A stretch of DNA of 64,000 nt. Origin: Pollenia angustigena. Lineage: Eukaryota > Arthropoda > Insecta > Diptera > Polleniidae. A program made the translations under genes and the position numbers. The DNA is taken from the NCBI GenBank assembly GCA_930367215.1, contig OV884059.1, forward strand, positions 18,376,945 to 18,440,944. The letters run 5' to 3'. Of the stretch, positions 1-9,905 are shown piece after piece; within the stretch, counting starts at the first letter, position 1; every line of letters begins with the position of its first letter. Under the pieces are notes generated by a model that was not told the DNA's origin, made no database searches, and saw only the letters and a program-made list of their open reading frames with translations.

Positions 1-585
1 TAAGAAACAAAATTAGTTTTTGGTTGGTTTTAAAGTTGGTAAAACAAACAAAATCCCGTTTGCAATTTTTTCAAACTGTTTACTTAAATTCATCAAAAAC
101 AAAAATAGAATGATGACTTAAAACATATCGAGCGGTCTGCCGCCGTTTTTGGTTACATTTCTTCTCGATTAGCAAAGGAAAGGATGCAGCAACAGTGAGT
201 GATGAAGAAAAACATTGTGTGTATAAATAAGACTTCGTTCAAAAATTATGCCAACAAAAAATGCGTCTCGAAGCCAGCCGGCCGCTCTGCTCTGCTTCAT
301 CTTCTCCAACAGTGCTTGCTTGTGTGCGCGTCAGTCATTACTTGAGAAAAAACTTTTTTGTTTGATTCAGCAAAATTATTTGTTTGAAATTTATATGAAT
401 TTCAGTAAACTTTTTGTTTGATTCAGTTAAATTATTTGTTTAAAAAAAACCGGTGTTTTTTTCAATAAACAAAATGCAAATAAATTGTTTGAATATGCGA
501 ATTTGTTTATAGGACCGATCTCAGACAAAAAATTGTTTGATTCTACAAATTTTTTGTTTGAATTGGAAAAATTATTTTTTCTGTG
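1..585. other. AT-rich flank, no gene seen
   Basis: No convincing coding sequence. The first 120 bases and positions 340-585 are very AT-rich with repeated ttgtttga-like words. The stretch ends near 588 in ttttttctgtgtag, which resembles the end of AT-rich MITE-like sequences seen elsewhere in the window. Positions 121-340 have more balanced composition and contain a TATA-like tataaata, but no open frame follows. Confidence 0.4.
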
Positions 586-1060
586 TAGTTGAGAATTATT
601 AGCAAATAATTCGGCAAAACAATAAGCTTTATCTACCGGGTCCGTGAATGATGGGACATCCTTTAAAAGAGTCGGTATTGAAGAGCTAGCATTAACCCTT
701 ACTCTTTTAACGAATGCCCAGAAGCTTTTACTACCCCGGGGAGCAGCAAGAACGTTGATCGTGAAGAGTTTTTCCCGTCTAAGTACTTTGGCAAACGAAG
801 ACCTTGCCATTTTGCGTAGCAATTCATTATCAGCGTTTTTATTTTTACGCCAATTTCTGAATGCTTCCTCTCTGGATCTGACTGCTGATTTGCACGACTG
901 ATTAAACCAAGACTTGGATCGAGGTTTATTCGAAGCTTTTTTAACTGGAATGAAGATTTTCATTCCTAGCATTATTACATTTTCAACTATGGCATTAACG
1001 TTATTGTCCAGGAAACAGAGTTTCCAATTAAAATGCCGAAAAAAGACATTGAGCTCAGCC
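586..1060 (-). pseudogene. LINE (non-LTR retrotransposon) ORF2 fragment
   Basis: The minus strand is open from about 1060 to 586. It reads like the linker between endonuclease and reverse transcriptase of a Jockey/I-type LINE ORF2: an RSKSWFNQSCKSAVRSREEA core, then NWRKNKN, KSFWAFVKRVR and a DPVDKAYCFAELF segment. This WF-x-C-K-x-A-R-EEA pattern is typical of fly LINEs. Both the endonuclease and the reverse transcriptase catalytic parts are absent. On the 3' side the similarity stops at about 586, where AT-rich MITE-like sequence begins; the open frame runs on to 427 but those residues are not LINE-like. An ATG lies at 972, but the similarity starts upstream of it, so it is not a gene start. 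The clade is uncertain. Confidence 0.7.
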
Positions 1061-1329
1061 TAACGTGCTGTCGTGAAACGTTCCGAAGTTCGGAGAACGG
1101 AAAAGAGGCGGAAATGGTGCAAAGATCCGAGATGTGGAGAGGTTATAGAACCACAACTTCGTACTTTTGAGGGTGCGAAGAGAGGAGGAGGGTAAGGGTT
1201 GTGTTTTGGTGCCCATCAACACATGGAATATGTGTTGGTTCATTCATAAGTTGCTGCAGTCAGATGCATCAGATATTTAAAGAAACTAGGAGAGATATCC
1301 TCTGAAACTTGTTGTGATGGTGGTTTACT

Positions 1330-2105
1330 AAGTCTGTCATTCCGTATGAAACTTTTTTGATATTCAGCTAAGACCTCATAAAATATATATGTATATTCTG
1401 GGTCCTTGATAAATTCTAAGTCGATTTAATCATGTCAGTTTATCTGGCTGTCTGTCCGTCTGTTGAAATCATACTCACTGGCACACGACTCTAAAGAAAA
1501 GAACAATTTTAGTGTGAAAGTGTTTCTAGTTCTCTATCGGTTTAGTAGGAACAGAGTTATGAATCCAAGTGTGCAATAACCATCCTTTAAAATTTATGTT
1601 TCTGTTAGAAAAGCTAACATTCAGCCATGTCACAGAGTACAATTCCGTTCTGAAACGAAATATATTCCGTATTTTGGAGCTTCAGAAAATGACGAAAAAA
1701 ATTTTCGGAATGAAGCCATTTTTTGTTTTTATGAACGGAATGGGAGTTTTCCGTATCTGAAACGTTAAAAACTTTAAAAATGCGCTTTCTTTCCGAACGA
1801 AATTGTACCTTGTGACGGCTGGTTAATTGGTGGCGGAATGCACTGATTTTATTAAATTTTTTACAAAATCGTTTTATATGACAAGAAATCATACCGCTAA
1901 ATTTCGTGATGATCGGTCTATATTTTACCATATGCCCCATATAAAGCCTACCCTCGGGAAATAGTTTATTATGCCTAAAACCGTAACGAATACCGCTACT
2001 GTAATAAAATTTGGTATAGCACAGTTTTATATGAAAAAAGAAATCACTTTGTGAAATTTAGTAAAGATCGGTCCATAAATTAACATTGTTCGGGAAAATC
2101 ATTTA

Positions 2106-2188
<83 letters not shown>

Positions 2189-2650
2189 TAGTAAAATGTT
2201 GTCCCATTTTTCTTTAAATGGCTAGAAATACCACCATGAAATTTTGAAATAACTGGCCCATAACTTACCATACGTTCCATATAAGGCAGCCTTTTGAGTA
2301 GGAATTTGGGCCGTATAAAACGCTAAAACCAATTTTACTACAGCACTGAAATTTGGACTAATTAAGGGTCTTTAATACCAGAACCACTGTAACGAATTTT
2401 GTGATGATTGGGCCATATTGTAGCGTGGGTCCAACATTAGTCCCCCCTGGTACGAATCATTAAGATTTTAGGTCGGCCCACAATTTACCATGGGTAATAT
2501 AAAAACGAATTATAATACTGTGAGGTTAGTTTTTATAAAGTTTGGTTGAAAATTTATAGACCACATTAAAATCCTACTCCTGAAATATTTTAACTCTTGT
2601 TGGAGGGTATTTAAGATTCGGCGCAGCCGATTTTAGCACACTTACTTGTT
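1330..2650 (+). repeat. Interspersed repeat with internal tandem array (DINE/Helentron-like)
   Basis: It starts near the words gtctgtcattccgtatgaaac and contains several degenerate units of roughly 150 bp that share the words gatcggtccata and gccccatataaag. It ends in ggagggtatttaagattcgg and cacacttacttgtt. The same words recur in reverse orientation at 6407-7257, and related ends occur at 7210-7270 and 35300-35358. Tandem arrays with such conserved ends are common in fly genomes and fit DINE/Helentron-like elements. That family name is an inference, since no autonomous copy is present. Confidence 0.5.
2109..2185. repeat. (AT)n microsatellite
   Basis: An uninterrupted run of about 38 AT dinucleotides inside the tandem-array repeat. 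It is probably highly length-polymorphic. The Ile/Tyr run in a small minus-strand ORF here (2080-2280) is only its translation. Confidence 0.97.
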
Positions 2651-2744
2651 TTTAATAAATTTTAAGAAAAGAAAAACACAAATATTCGGTTTAATATAAC
2701 ATTATATTTAAATCCAATGAATTTAACTTTCCATAAATTTTTTT

Positions 2745-2957
2745 TTAGCGTCCATAAGGACGGTTACCGCCACCACCGCCAATAGGACCTCCACCACCTC
2801 CGCCAATCGGACCTCCACCACCTCCGCCAATAGGACCACCACCTCCTCCACCACCGCCAACTGGACCGCCTCCTCCTCCACCACCACCACCTCCATATTG
2901 GGCGCTACATAACAAACTGCTAATCAGCAGGAAACACAGAATCAATAAGTTTCTCAT
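2745..2957 (-). CDS. Short glycine-rich secreted peptide
   Basis: A single-exon 70-residue precursor. Residues 1-19 are a clear signal peptide (Met-Arg, then a Leu/Ile/Phe core ending SLLCSA), with likely cleavage before QYGG. The rest is almost entirely Gly-Gly-Gly-Gly blocks separated by P-V or P-I pairs, and ends NRPYGR. Glycine-rich secreted peptides of this size in insects include cuticle, silk-like and antimicrobial peptides; the sequence does not decide between them. A TATA box at 2998-3006 lies 41 bp upstream of the ATG, which supports this start and a short 5' leader. The gene at 59413-59649 has the same layout (signal peptide, then a Q-initial Gly-rich chain) and could be a distant paralogue. 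No transposon similarity was seen in the ORF, so it is taken as a host gene. Confidence 0.72.
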   Translation of the reverse strand: MRNLLILCFLLISSLLCSAQYGGGGGGGGGGPVGGGGGGGGPIGGGGGGPIGGGGGGPIGGGGGNRPYGR

Positions 2958-2997
2958 TGCAAAACTCGTCTTTAAAGTTTTTGCAAAAAGTTTGACG

Positions 2998-3006
2998 CTT
3001 TATATA
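2998..3006 (-). promoter_or_regulatory. TATA box of the glycine-rich peptide gene
   Basis: The minus strand reads ggTATATAAAGcg, a near-consensus TATA box, 41 bp upstream of the ATG at 2957. Transcription would be expected to start around 2970-2975, giving a leader of under 20 nt. Confidence 0.6.
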
Positions 3007-3101
3007 CCCTGACACGAAGATTTTTTTTTTTATTTGTTAAAAAACTGCTTGTACTTTTTTTTTTAGCAGCTACATACATAAATATATAACGTAACCTAAA
3101 A

Positions 3102-3246
3102 CGCAAAACGCCCTAACTACCAAAAAAAAAAAAAAAAAAAAATCAAAACCAAATTTTTTACAAACTCCGGTGTATCTTATTGAAGTGCATTGGAATTTTT
3201 TAAAAAATTTGGTTTTGAATTTTTTGTTAGTTAGGGCGTTTTGCGC
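3102..3246. repeat. Small palindromic MITE
   Basis: The left end cgcaaaacgccctaactac is the inverted complement of the right end gttagggcgttttgcg. The arms continue inward through a poly-A/poly-T part and aaaccaaatttttt. The whole unit is about 145 bp, so it can fold almost completely. No coding capacity; the target duplication is unclear. Confidence 0.7.
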
Positions 3247-3429
3247 TAACAATATTTATATTTTATAGCTTAGAATATTTTTTAAAATTCTAGTGAAAAA
3301 TATGAAGTATATTTAAATTACAAAACTGAGTTTTTCCATGGGTTATCAATAATTTGCATTACAAAGGTGCAAGTTGTATATTGTTTAATGTTAAAAATAG
3401 TATATTTAAATGTTTAGCAACATTTTTAT

Positions 3430-4330
3430 TAAGAAATTATAGTCGGTCAAGCCCGACCGTTTGATACGCTCCATTACAGTATAAACTGAACATTTTTCGA
3501 GTGTACCATTAGTGTGGTCATTAACTGTATGGTGCATATTTGTTTTCTATTTTCCCATGCTTTCAAACCCAATTTGGTGGGTATTTATTAAAGACGGTGC
3601 CAAAAATGTTTAGGACAATCGGCGAAGGCTAAGCCCGCCAAAGTTTGAGAAAATCGTCAAGTCCGACTTTTATGCCTCATAACTTAGAAAATATTAATTT
3701 TAGATAAAAATCGTTTACTAAGAATTTGTTATTAGTGAAGTTTCCAAGTGAAGTTTTGTCCCAACAAGTTTTCTCTAAATCTCATATTTAACAAAACCTA
3801 ACCTTACAAAATTGTAAATACATACTAGAAATATATTGAAGAAAATTCCCATAACTGCCAAGGAATCGCCCCTAGGGGGTTAAAATGTATGCCGGACCTT
3901 CGTTACTTTTTTGTGCTAAACATTTTCCTAAAACGTACTTGCCATATATCGCCACCCCTCAGGAGGCTCCTATACAAATACGGCGGATTAATGAAATTGT
4001 TAAAATTGGTCCCGGCAGCGCCTATGATGGTCTAAAATGTATGACCGAGCCCACTTTATTTTTTATCCCCATCATTTGTTTTTAACATACCTATCCGCTA
4101 TTTCTATTCCTTACGGGGGCTCCCACACAAAATTTTCATTCAATACAGACTAGGAATATATTGAAGTTAAAGTCCCATAGCTGCCCAGGAGTCGCCCCTA
4201 GGCGGATATAAAGTATGACCGACCGCAATAAGTATTTTGTCCTTACAATTTTCTCGAGACATAATTGCTCTTTATTTCCACTCCTTAAGGAGGCTCCCAT
4301 ACAAATATATACGTCTAGAGGCTTAGCGGC
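3430..4330. repeat. Tandem-array interspersed repeat
   Basis: It opens with agtcggtcaagcccgaccg. It holds at least two degenerate long units that share the words agaaatattgaag, cgcccctagg and ggaggctcc(c/t)atacaaata. The same words recur near 42190-42300, 51330-51380 and 60150-60200. The ORF at 3885-4085 lies inside these units and is not credible as a gene. Confidence 0.55.
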
Positions 4331-4401
4331 ATTTTTCAGTGGTTTATGATTTTTTAAATAACAAAAATTTTGAAATTTTGCTCAGAAACCTTTAACCTTT
4401 C

Positions 4402-4482
4402 TTAGTGCCGGTTCACAAACGTCAAGTTTGACTCTTCAAGTCTAGAGTTTTTAGAAGAGAGGGGAAAAGAAATGGCATTCTC
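4402..4482. repeat. Half copy of a palindromic MITE (family with 32098 and 36670)
   Basis: It begins ttagtgccggttcacaaacg and runs through aagagaggggaaaagaaatg, matching the left arm of the complete copy at 36670-36817. The second arm is missing. Confidence 0.7.
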
Positions 4483-4849
4483 TTATTATAAGCTGTCCTA
4501 CATTTTATCATGGACTTCAGCTTCTTAATTATATAAATAGCAGAAGCACACAAAACTTGAAAGTCCTGGCACTCTTCAAATTTAAATTTTCTGCTACGAC
4601 TACAAAAATTGCTAAGGAACTGTGAAGGCAACATAATTAGTAGCAGTGGTAAAAATATGGCTTCAAGGTCATTAAATTGTTTAACTAGGCTATTTATTAA
4701 ACTGACATTGCTACTGCTACTTTAAGGCTAGTTTTTTAAACATTTTTCACCAACTAAAATTGGTCGCGGTTTAGACATATATTAAATAATTGACTGACAA
4801 TCAGAAAGTTTTATTACTTTTTTAGCAATTCTTACTAGCCGAACTTAAA

Positions 4850-5100
4850 TGATTTTCAGGAGAAGAATTTATATTGGAGCCATGGTAAGCTATGAACCAA
4901 TCATCCCAAAATTCTGCAGAGTGATTTCTGGTATTAAAAGACATAAATTTCAATATAGCGGAGCAATTAGTTTTAGCGTTTTTTTCAGAAGGCTGCTTTA
5001 AATGGATATAAGGATTATTATGGACCGTATATCACAAAATTCCATAACATTTGTTCTGGCCATATGAAGCTTAGTTGGAAGAAAGTTTATCGCAATATAT
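4850..5100 (-). repeat. Tandem-array repeat, part split off by mariner
   Basis: It shares words such as tggtaagctatgaacc and gagtgatttctgg with the repeat that resumes at 6407. The two halves are parted by the mariner insertion at 5101-6406, so the mariner is the younger insertion. Confidence 0.5.
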
Positions 5101-5138
5101 AAAGGGTGGTTAAATTGCAAGGGCCGATGTTGATTTTG
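5101..5138 (+). repeat. Mariner terminal inverted repeat, left
   Basis: It begins aaagggtggttaaattgcaa and matches the inverted right end at 6369-6406 with a few mismatches. It should be the transposase binding and cleavage end. Confidence 0.9.
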
Positions 5139-5206
5139 AATAAAACACAAACTATTTAGGAAATTATTGTAATTTTATTTTATTATGATATATTGGCATT
5201 ACTCAA

Positions 5207-6292
5207 TTATGTATGGAACAAAATATCGGCCAAATGGGCGCCGCGACCACGGCGGCACACCTCCATCCGATGGTCCAAATTTTCGATGACCCTGAGGCAT
5301 AATGGAGGTTCTATGCCGTTAATGTGCCGAATTATCTCATCCTTTAGGTCTTGAATTGTTGCTGGCTTATCGACGTACACCTTTTCTTTCAAATAACCCC
5401 AAAGAAAAAAGTCCAACGGTGTCAAATCACATGATCTTGGCGGCCAATTGACATCGCCATTACGTGAGATAACACGGCCATTGAATTTGTTGCGCAAAAG
5501 AGCCATTGTTTCGTTAGCTGTGTGGCAAGTGGCACCGTCCTGCTGAAACCACATATCGTCCACATCCATATCTTCCAATTCGGGCCATAAAAAGTTCGTT
5601 ATCATCTCACGATTGCGAACACCATTCACAGTAACTGCCTGACCGGCCTCATTTTGGAAAAAATACGGCCCGATGATGCCGCCAGCCCATAAACCGCACC
5701 AAACAGTCACTCTTTGTGGGTGCATTGGTTTTTCGACAATCACTCTTGGATTCTCATTCGCCCAAATGCGGCAATTCTGTTTATTGACGAATCCACTGAG
5801 GTGAAAATGTGCCTCATCACTGAAGATGATTTTCTTCGAAAATTGATCATCCACTGTTGCCATTTCTTGCCACCATTCTGCCCATTCACGACGTTTGGAA
5901 TGGTCAAGAGGCTTTAGTTCTTGAGCCAATTGCACCTTGTAAGCGTGTAAATGCAAGTCTTTATGCATAATGTTCATCAACGACGAGCGTGAGAGGTGCA
6001 ATTGTTGGGCACGACGACGAGTTGAGGTGGACGGCTCTTCAGCCACACTATCGCGAACAGCAGCAATATTTCCTGCAGTACGAGCTGTACGAGTATGCAC
6101 TGGTGTTCTCACATCTTCTACAGACCCGGTTTGCTCGAATTTTTCCACGATTTTTGCGATTGTATGCACATTTGGACGATCAAATTGACCAAAAAAATCA
6201 CGAAGTGCACGATATGCATTTTGATTTGAACGCCCATTTTCATAATAAGTCTGGATAACTTTAACACGTTGTTGGATTGTGTATCTCTCCAT
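5207..6292 (-). CDS. Mariner transposase, DD41D
   Basis: A 361-residue transposase of normal length, starting at an ATG about 115 bp inside the terminal repeat. Residues 1-110 form the paired helix-turn-helix DNA-binding region, which begins MERYTIQQRVKVIQTYY. The catalytic domain has its first Asp at D159 (IIFSDEAHF), the second at D252 (WFQQDGATCH) and the third at D294 (CDLTPLDFFLWG). There are 41 residues between the second and third, hence DD41D. The C-terminus has CRRGRGAHLADILF. The protein cuts and rejoins the element ends at TA dinucleotides. No stop or frameshift is present, unlike the relics at 55198-55302 and 61647-61790. It could be catalytically competent; whether it is transcribed cannot be seen. 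Confidence 0.95.
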   Translation of the reverse strand: MERYTIQQRVKVIQTYYENGRSNQNAYRALRDFFGQFDRPNVHTIAKIVEKFEQTGSVEDVRTPVHTRTARTAGNIAAVRDSVAEEPSTSTRRRAQQLHLSRSSLMNIMHKDLHLHAYKVQLAQELKPLDHSKRREWAEWWQEMATVDDQFSKKIIFSDEAHFHLSGFVNKQNCRIWANENPRVIVEKPMHPQRVTVWCGLWAGGIIGPYFFQNEAGQAVTVNGVRNREMITNFLWPELEDMDVDDMWFQQDGATCHTANETMALLRNKFNGRVISRNGDVNWPPRSCDLTPLDFFLWGYLKEKVYVDKPATIQDLKDEIIRHINGIEPPLCLRVIENLDHRMEVCRRGRGAHLADILFHT

Positions 6293-6368
6293 GGTTCAAA
6301 TTGAGTAAGTCTGAAATAGAGAAATGTCAAATAAAATTCGGAAAAAAACTTGGCGTTTAGGTGTGGTT

Positions 6369-6406
6369 CACATTCAACATCGGCCCTTACAATTTGACCA
6401 CCCTTT
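6369..6406 (-). repeat. Mariner terminal inverted repeat, right
   Basis: Read on the minus strand it begins aaagggtggtcaaattgtaa and matches the left repeat. Confidence 0.9.
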
Positions 6407-7257
6407 ATATCTGCTACGGTTTAAGGCGTAGTTAATTATTTTACCAGTGTGGGCTTTATATGAGGTCTATAGTAAATTATGGACCGATCATCAAGAAATT
6501 TATTAGTGTGATTTCTAGTAACATAAAACTGTGAAATATTTAATTTTATTCTGATAGCATTATTTTGTACGGTTTTAGGCGTACTAAATAGTTTTCCGGT
6601 AGTACGGTTTATATGGGGCCTAGGGTAAATTATGGACCGATCTTCACGAAATTTTACAGTCTTGTTTCTAGTCCTACAAAACTGTGATATGCCAAAACTT
6701 GTAATGGTAGCATTATTAATTAGGGTTTTAGGCGTACTAAACTCTTTTCCGGGAGTAGGGCTTATATGGGGCTTAGGGTAAATTATGGACGGATCTTCGC
6801 GAAATTTTACAGCGTGATTTCCAGTCGAATGAAACGAATTTTTGCAAAATCTTATATCATTCCGTTCATTTTCCAACATTTATGTTACCATTTGATACAA
6901 AATTATCAATTTTTTTGTGGTTGTTCCACACTTTGATTCATACCTCTGATCCTACTGAACCGATTTTGCTGGATTTCAATCCCAAACTGCTTAGGATAGC
7001 TACAAGCAATTTGACACTAAGTTTTTTTATTTCTTTTGAGTTTTTCGAAAGGGAGCGTGTTTTCAACAGACGGACATGGCTTAATCGACTAAGAATTACT
7101 CAAGGACCCAGAATATATACTTTATGGGGTCTGAGATTAATAATAAAAAAGTTTCACATGGAATGACACTTTACTTTATGGGGTCTGAGATTAATAATAA
7201 AAAAGTTTCACATGGAATGACAATCTTAGTATACCCTCTTCACAACTAATTGTGGTG
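6407..7257 (-). repeat. Tandem-array interspersed repeat, second part
   Basis: It contains three degenerate units of about 148 bp (6450-6880), each with a tatggacc/ggatc core, a gtttctagtc-like word and an aggcgtactaaa word. It then has the unique end of the family, with a local 60-bp duplication around 7120-7200 containing ggggtctgagattaataata twice. It is in inverse orientation to the copy at 1330-2650 and is split by the mariner. The ORF at 6436-6879 is a by-product of the unit period being near a multiple of three and has no protein features. Confidence 0.6.
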
Positions 7258-7274
7258 GAGGGTATAAAAAAAAG

Positions 7275-8620
7275 TACAGCTACTCACACTTCAAGTGGGA
7301 CACCTCAAAATACTTTATGTTTATTATTTTGTGGTGGTTTGTATTTAATTGGGATTATTTAATTTATTAAAAGTATAGATATTAAATTATTTAAATTTCT
7401 AAATTAAACTGAGGCTTTATTTTAAGATTCAAACATAGCAGCATAAGTCTCTTTTTAAGAGTCCCACTGATAGTGTGAGTTGCTGTATTTAAATATTTAC
7501 AGCAAGAAAACTTATAAAATCTCAGCTTTTTATTTTTTTCACATGCACACAAAATTTACAAAATAATTATTGTTAAATAATAGTTTGTTGACACTATAAA
7601 TTTAAGTTCCCCGAAATTGTTAGAGTTAAAAATAAAATGTCCATTATACAAAAGCACAAGCTTCTTAAGCCGGTTTAATTTAAGTTAACGATTAAATGAA
7701 TATTCATTATAAACATTGTTTAGTTGGAAAGAGATCTTCGCTTAAAAACTGTTGTTTTATACAGTAGCCATATTCTTCAGCCATTTCGCAACTGCAACAA
7801 AAACAAAATTGAAAAATCAGTGAAATAAATTCAAATTTTTGTTAAAAAATTTAAATGACTGATCATCGCTGGATTCCAAACCATCACAGGATTCGTGAAA
7901 ACCGACCGCAAGTTCTTTTTTAACATCATCTTTAATGATGGATTTTGACAATTCTTTAGCGGCATCTTTGATAATTTTGCCCTAATCATTCATCTGGAGT
8001 TATGGTTGTATGAGGCTTCATGTAAAATAAACCAGAAGACGAAATTTAAACTTACCACACCGAGTTTCTTAAGGACACAAGCACGCATACATTTGCCCTC
8101 TTTGGTCTTAACAGATAAATGTTTCATCATGGCTTCAAATTCGGCTATAGAGTAAAAAAAAATTCAAGATAGATATTCTATTTAACTAAATTTTAAGAAG
8201 AGTTTTTACCATCTGAAGCACCAGCTTCATCTTTACAACCAGTTACAACGGCAATTGCTTCATCCTTGGTTAATACTGCCTATGAATAAAAAATTAACTT
8301 AAATTGGGAATTATGATTAAAGCTCTGAAACCCATTTGACATCAAGAAATTCGTTTAAAATCAATAGTTATAACTTATTATATGAAATCAACGACCCTAA
8401 AAATGGAGCTTGAAATTTCATCAACCGATACCCCCACCTGGATTTACAATATCAGAAAGCCAATATTGTAAATTAGAGAAATCACTTGGCCCCTGCTTAA
8501 AGCTACTGGTGATTGCAACGCTAAGCATATCACCTAGGGCTTATAGCACCAAACGGTCGAGATTTATTTGAAACAATTTCTTAAATGGGACTATCAAAAA
8601 TCAGGGCAAATAAATCAGAG
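7275..8620 (-). repeat. Segmental duplication unit A (odorant-binding protein locus)
   Basis: The sequence from cacacttcaagtgggacacc at about 7290 to the accaaacggtcgag word near 8550 is paralogous to 25225-26080 and 38968-40760. Shared landmarks include tttgttgacactataaattt in the 3' flank and the whole exon block. It spans the odorant-binding gene and its 3' flank, so the unit is a gene duplicate rather than a transposon. Confidence 0.8.
7707..8279 (-). pseudogene. Odorant-binding protein copy A (nonsense codon in exon)
   Basis: Four minus-strand exons can be joined: 8279-8210, 8144-8056, 7993-7860 and 7791-7707. All use GT donors and AG acceptors and keep frame across three introns of 62-68 bp. 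The product has the classic insect OBP six-cysteine pattern: C1 in VVTGCKDEAG, C2-X3-C3 in GKCMRACVLKK, C4 in FHESC, and C5-X8-C6 in HCEMAEEYGYCIKQQ. It looks closest to the Obp19d/Obp28a type. OBPs are secreted lymph carriers for odorants and other small hydrophobic ligands. The fourth codon of the third exon given here (7984-7982) is TAG where copies B and C have GAG, so the gene looks inactivated. The last intron donor (GTCATT) is also weaker than GTAAAT in the other copies. The 5' exon with the signal peptide was not located. Confidence 0.8.
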
Positions 8621-8710
8621 AAAGCTAAACTTTCTTTTTGGCTTAAAAACATTTTAACAAATCTTTAAATCAGTAAACCTATAAACCATCTTTAAACGCA
8701 TAAAATTGGG
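8283..8710. other. Upstream flank of OBP copy A
   Basis: Paralogous to the upstream flank of copy C as far as about 8620. The missing signal-peptide exon should lie here or beyond, but no hydrophobic ATG-led segment with a phase-0 donor was found. The position matching atgaaattggctttc in copy C has lost its ATG here. Confidence 0.4.
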
Positions 8711-8960
8711 CGTTCAAGCCAGTGTTCGAAAATAAACACAAAATATCGGTTCGGTAGATTTGTGGAAAACACAAACGCTAATTGTGTTCGTGTAGTAAAT
8801 AAATAAAAAAACGTTTTCCTGTTTGTCTTCTTTCGATCACAAAAATAATACTGTTTTTTTTTTTTTTAAATTCAACAAAATATGATAACATTTAATTCCG
8901 TTCGGTTTTTTTTTAAATCCACAAACTTCATTGTGTCCGGTTCGGCTCATTAATGTTCGT
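8710..8960. repeat. MITE-like repeat (gttcgaaaataaac family)
   Basis: It begins cagtgttcgaaaataaacac and ends in gttcggctcattaatgttcg. The same words occur at 38405-38740, partly inverted, and at 24530-24640. No coding content. Confidence 0.5.
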
Positions 8961-9252
8961 CCCTTTTGGCTGGAAAAAAAACCAAAAATTTTTTACAAAA
9001 TCAGAATACACATACGAAAAAAAAGCCACACAGAAAAAAGTAAAAACGGTTGTGATCACCAAAATAATTGAAACAAGCAAAAAATTGTTTAATTTTGCAC
9101 CTATCACCGAAATGATTATACCAATTACTCAAATTTGCAAAAATTGCAAAACAAGGATTTTTTTTCAATTAAAAAGTTTTTACATTTTAATTACAAAAAT
9201 AATTGAAAAAATTATTAATATTAAACAATATTTTAATTGAATGAATTAAAAA

Positions 9253-9433
9253 ATCAAAAAGTAATTTCAATTTTTGGGAATACAAAATTTTAATTTCAAA
9301 AGATTTTGTTATTCGTGCTTAATTCCCAGTTTTTATTCTTGATAAAAACACTTGAAATTTATTGTTGATGGGATAAGCTATTCCTATGCATTTCACTGGT
9401 TGCTTAGGCCAGATCATCAGGAAACTTCATCCA
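9253..9433. repeat. Direct repeat 1 of an LTR-like/TRIM-like pair
   Basis: About 181 bp, nearly identical to 9723-9905. It contains an AATAAA signal on the minus strand (caataaatttc). A third, inverted and diverged copy is at 27925-28105. On the minus strand the unit begins TGGATGAAG, as an LTR might. Confidence 0.6.
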
Positions 9434-9722
9434 TAAAGATTTTAGAAAAACTAAAGATATTAAACCAAATAAAACTGTTAAACGTATAAGACTTATAGCA
9501 ACAGTTTTACTTGTAACAATATCAAAGCTTTAACAAAACACATCAACAATAAAAAAGTGGCTTTATCTCATCTTACATTCCCCCCTACAATTAGTTGAAA
9601 TTCTCTCAACATTAATTGTAGTTGTAAGTAGGTTAAGAAAAACAAAATAAAAAACAAACAACAACTTACAAAAGATGTTGTCAATTAAGTGGTTTTTTAG
9701 GCCGTGCACTTGCCTGTTTATT

Positions 9723-9905
9723 ATCAAAAAGTAATTTCAATTTTTGGGAATACAAAATTTTTTAATTTCAAAAGATTTTGTTATTCGTGCTTAATTCCCA
9801 GTTTTTATTCTTGATAAAAACACTTGAAATTTATTGTTGATGGGATAAGCTATTCCTATGCATTTCACTGGTTGCTTAGGCCAGATCATCAGGAAACTTC
9901 ATCCA
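9723..9905. repeat. Direct repeat 2 of an LTR-like/TRIM-like pair
   Basis: Nearly identical to 9253-9433, with a short T-run insertion. The pair encloses 289 bp without coding capacity, which fits a miniature LTR element (TRIM). A simple local duplication is the alternative, because no target duplication was recognised. Confidence 0.6.

Larger units (their letters stand above)
5101..6406 (-). mobile_element. Complete DD41D mariner (rosa-like), intact
   Basis: A 1.3-kb element with terminal inverted repeats. The left end aaagggtggttaaattgcaa matches the complement of the right end (aaagggtggtcaaattgtaa), and similarity continues through gggccgatgttga, with two mismatches in the first 33 bp. 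The element lies between TA-containing flanks (tatat before, atat after), as expected for TA target duplication. It holds a single intact transposase ORF of 361 codons. The third catalytic residue spacing assigns it to the DD41D group, which established knowledge calls rosa, first named from tephritid flies. Intact ends and ORF suggest recent activity. Confidence 0.92.

Noticed and set aside
2080..2280. ORF with an Ile/Tyr run
   Set aside because: It is the translation of the AT microsatellite.
6436..6879. 147-codon ORF with internal repeats
   Set aside because: It follows tandem DNA units whose period keeps the frame open. There are no protein features, and the unit occurs in other frames elsewhere.
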